Shown here piece by piece: positions 62,760-64,000 of a DNA stretch of 64,000 nucleotides (positions are counted from its first letter, which is position 1; every line of letters begins with the position of its first letter). The DNA is from Aplectana chamaeleonis (taxonomy: Eukaryota; Nematoda; Chromadorea; Rhabditida; Cosmocercidae), in contig JAPDOI010000020.1 in the NCBI GenBank assembly GCA_029168955.1, positions 1,520,501-1,584,500 on the forward strand, given 5' to 3'. A program made the translations under genes and the position numbers. Below the pieces are notes generated by a model. That model made no database searches. It was not told the origin of the DNA and was given only the letters and a program-made list of their open reading frames with translations.

Positions 62760-62915
62760 AACGCTCTCAACTTTTTTTCAGAGTGGGTCTAGGCAGTTGC
62801 GAAGGGCATATTCGGAATTTTCGTCCAAAAATGGTTCTAGTAAAGCGCATTTCTCTAGGAATGGACAGACAGACTAATAGTGGTTTCATTGTAAGCAGTT
62901 TCGCACTATGTATGC
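62760..62915. repeat. R1 copy g, terminal fragment
   Basis: CAGAGTGGGTCTAGGCAGTT, CCAAAAATGGTTCTAGTAAA and GACAGACTAATAGTGGTTTC are the R1 terminus, continuing R1 copy f beyond the TTAA element. Confidence 0.65.
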
Positions 62916-63505
62916 TCAAGAGATACAATGTAATTCGCTCTCGTAGATGCCTTCTATTGTCTAAATGCTACCTTTGTGAGTTCAAGGGAAGCCGGGGTTA
63001 GATTTTGAGGCGCGGTGTGGTGCCCTAAACGAACATTTTCTGGCAACAGGCACTCAATAGAGTGAGAGAGCTGAAAATAGGATTCTCAGCCTCAGTCTTA
63101 GATATGTATGTACGGATTCATAACTAATGTGAATGTGTGCGGTGAGCGAGAGTTTTAATTACCCCTTCCTCCTTCTCATCATCATCATCATCATCGTAGC
63201 CGTCGTGGTCAGACGTTCATCATAGTCAACAAGCGATGATCACACCCCTCTCTCTACTGGATTCTCTTAATCATTTACAAGCATTTCTTCCTTTGCCATC
63301 CCCCATGTCTGGGTTATGGACAACTTCTGGTTAGGGTAGCATGTAGGGGCTGCCGCGATACACTTATGCATAGTTTTGCTCCTGCAGCGATACATATTCT
63401 GATACGCGACACACGCAATTTCCCATTCATTCCAAATGCCGCCGCGGGTCGTATTTTAGATTCTAGTCTTTCTCGGATATAATTATAATATTCTGTTTAT
63501 GTGAA
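62916..63505. other. Unassigned sequence
   Basis: No gene. (ATC)n run CATCATCATCATCATC at about 63180. Confidence 0.35.
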
Positions 63506-63705
63506 GTTTGTCTTAGCGAGACTGTCCGCCCACGCGTTCGGCGTGCGTGTCGAGCGGCCATCAGGAAGGCAATTTACGGACGAGCCTCTCCACGAGTCTG
63601 ATACATCTGATATTCCTATCGATTGACAGGTCTGAAAAGTGCCTTCGCGATGGGTCATCAACACGCTCGCGGACCGCAAGGGTTTACAATCTCATTCGGA
63701 CAGAC
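63506..63705. mobile_element. Palindromic MITE, GACTGTCCGCCCA family, copy 2
   Basis: GTTTGTCTTAGCGAGACTGT and CCGCCCACGCGTTCGGCGTG at the left match copy 1 (14692-14919). The right end is more diverged (complement GTCTGTCCGAATGAGATTGT). Confidence 0.55.
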
Positions 63706-63859
63706 TATATATGAGTACACATGTGTATGTAAATATAGTCGATTCCAGTCAGAGTGTACGCGAGCGCGGTAGCTGCCGCATGCGTACTCTGCTAATTCGT
63801 CATATCGTCTTAACAGTTACTTAACTAAAACTTTTTTCTGGAATCATACACCGCGGCGT

Positions 63860-64000
63860 TACGCGCGGCGCGGCTTCGCATAACGGGTTGTTTATACACC
63901 CGTCGTCGAGCGGCGCTGTGCAGCCCATCACTGTAATATTGAACACGCGGCGCGGCACGATCGATATTGGGGTTCGTTTATATTTCCATCTCTGAGCGGC
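63860..64000. mobile_element. Harbinger-like MITE pieces, cut by window end
   Basis: GGGTTGTTTATACACCCGTC, GTCGAGCGGCGC and TCGTTTATATTTCCATCTCT are the ends of the GTCGTTTATACTTCCGCCGC family, with GCGGCACGATCGATATTG between them as in the other copies. Confidence 0.55.

Overview
Overall character. The window looks like eukaryotic, repeat-saturated, gene-poor DNA, most likely from a nematode. Pointers to a nematode are two sequences that match the canonical SL1 spliced leader at 19 of 22 positions and are followed by GT, many TTAA-flanked palindromic elements of the kind known from Caenorhabditis, a mariner of nematode/insect type, a non-LTR retrotransposon tail, and TTTTCAG-type 3' splice sites at one candidate exon. 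No species is claimed. No complete gene, rRNA, canonical tRNA or CRISPR array is visible.

Genes. Only isolated candidate exons can be supported: a terminal exon on the minus strand (2365-2578) with an overlapping AATAAA, a first coding exon on the plus strand (22744-22998), and a second GC-rich plus-strand coding patch (37820-38097) open in two overlapping frames. Both plus-strand candidates begin with Met and end in, or contain, short basic nuclear-localisation-like stretches. If they belong to one gene, the 15 kb between them and the 26 kb after them would be giant introns filled with repeats. That link is inference.

Layout. 0-2.1 kb: ends of palindromic elements and degenerate CAAGTTACTTG repeats. 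3.4-8.3 kb: nested TTAA elements, then a copy of a large repeat (here R1) split by a dead mariner that is itself split by a mini-mariner. 9.2-11.6 kb: a cluster of about 13 conserved ~55-bp units. 16.1-17.5 kb: a ~135-bp satellite. 18.5-19.8 kb: Harbinger-like elements nested inside each other. 20.6-22 kb and 26.8-27 kb: GC-rich palindromic elements. 23-27.4, 31.3-32.4 and 40.7-42.4 kb: long degenerate arrays of a CTGCCGCGATTTT/CCTCGATT motif. 28-29.4 kb: a large palindrome. 29.8-30 kb: a LINE remnant. 34.1-36.8 kb: TTAA elements in series. 38.6-40.1 kb: second cluster of the 55-bp unit, mostly inverted. 44.3-62.9 kb: several R1 copies interrupted by hAT-like elements with perfect 8-bp target duplications, by TTAA elements and by long palindromes. 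63.5 kb to the end: further palindromic elements.

How it fits together. The dominant theme is serial insertion of short non-autonomous DNA transposons into one another. In many cases both terminal inverted repeats and the target duplication can be read, and interrupted R1 copies can be compared with uninterrupted ones, so a relative insertion order can be given. The least explained material is the 55-bp unit family, the CAAGTAACTTG palindrome shared by four separate regions, and the SL1-like sequence carried by two different elements.
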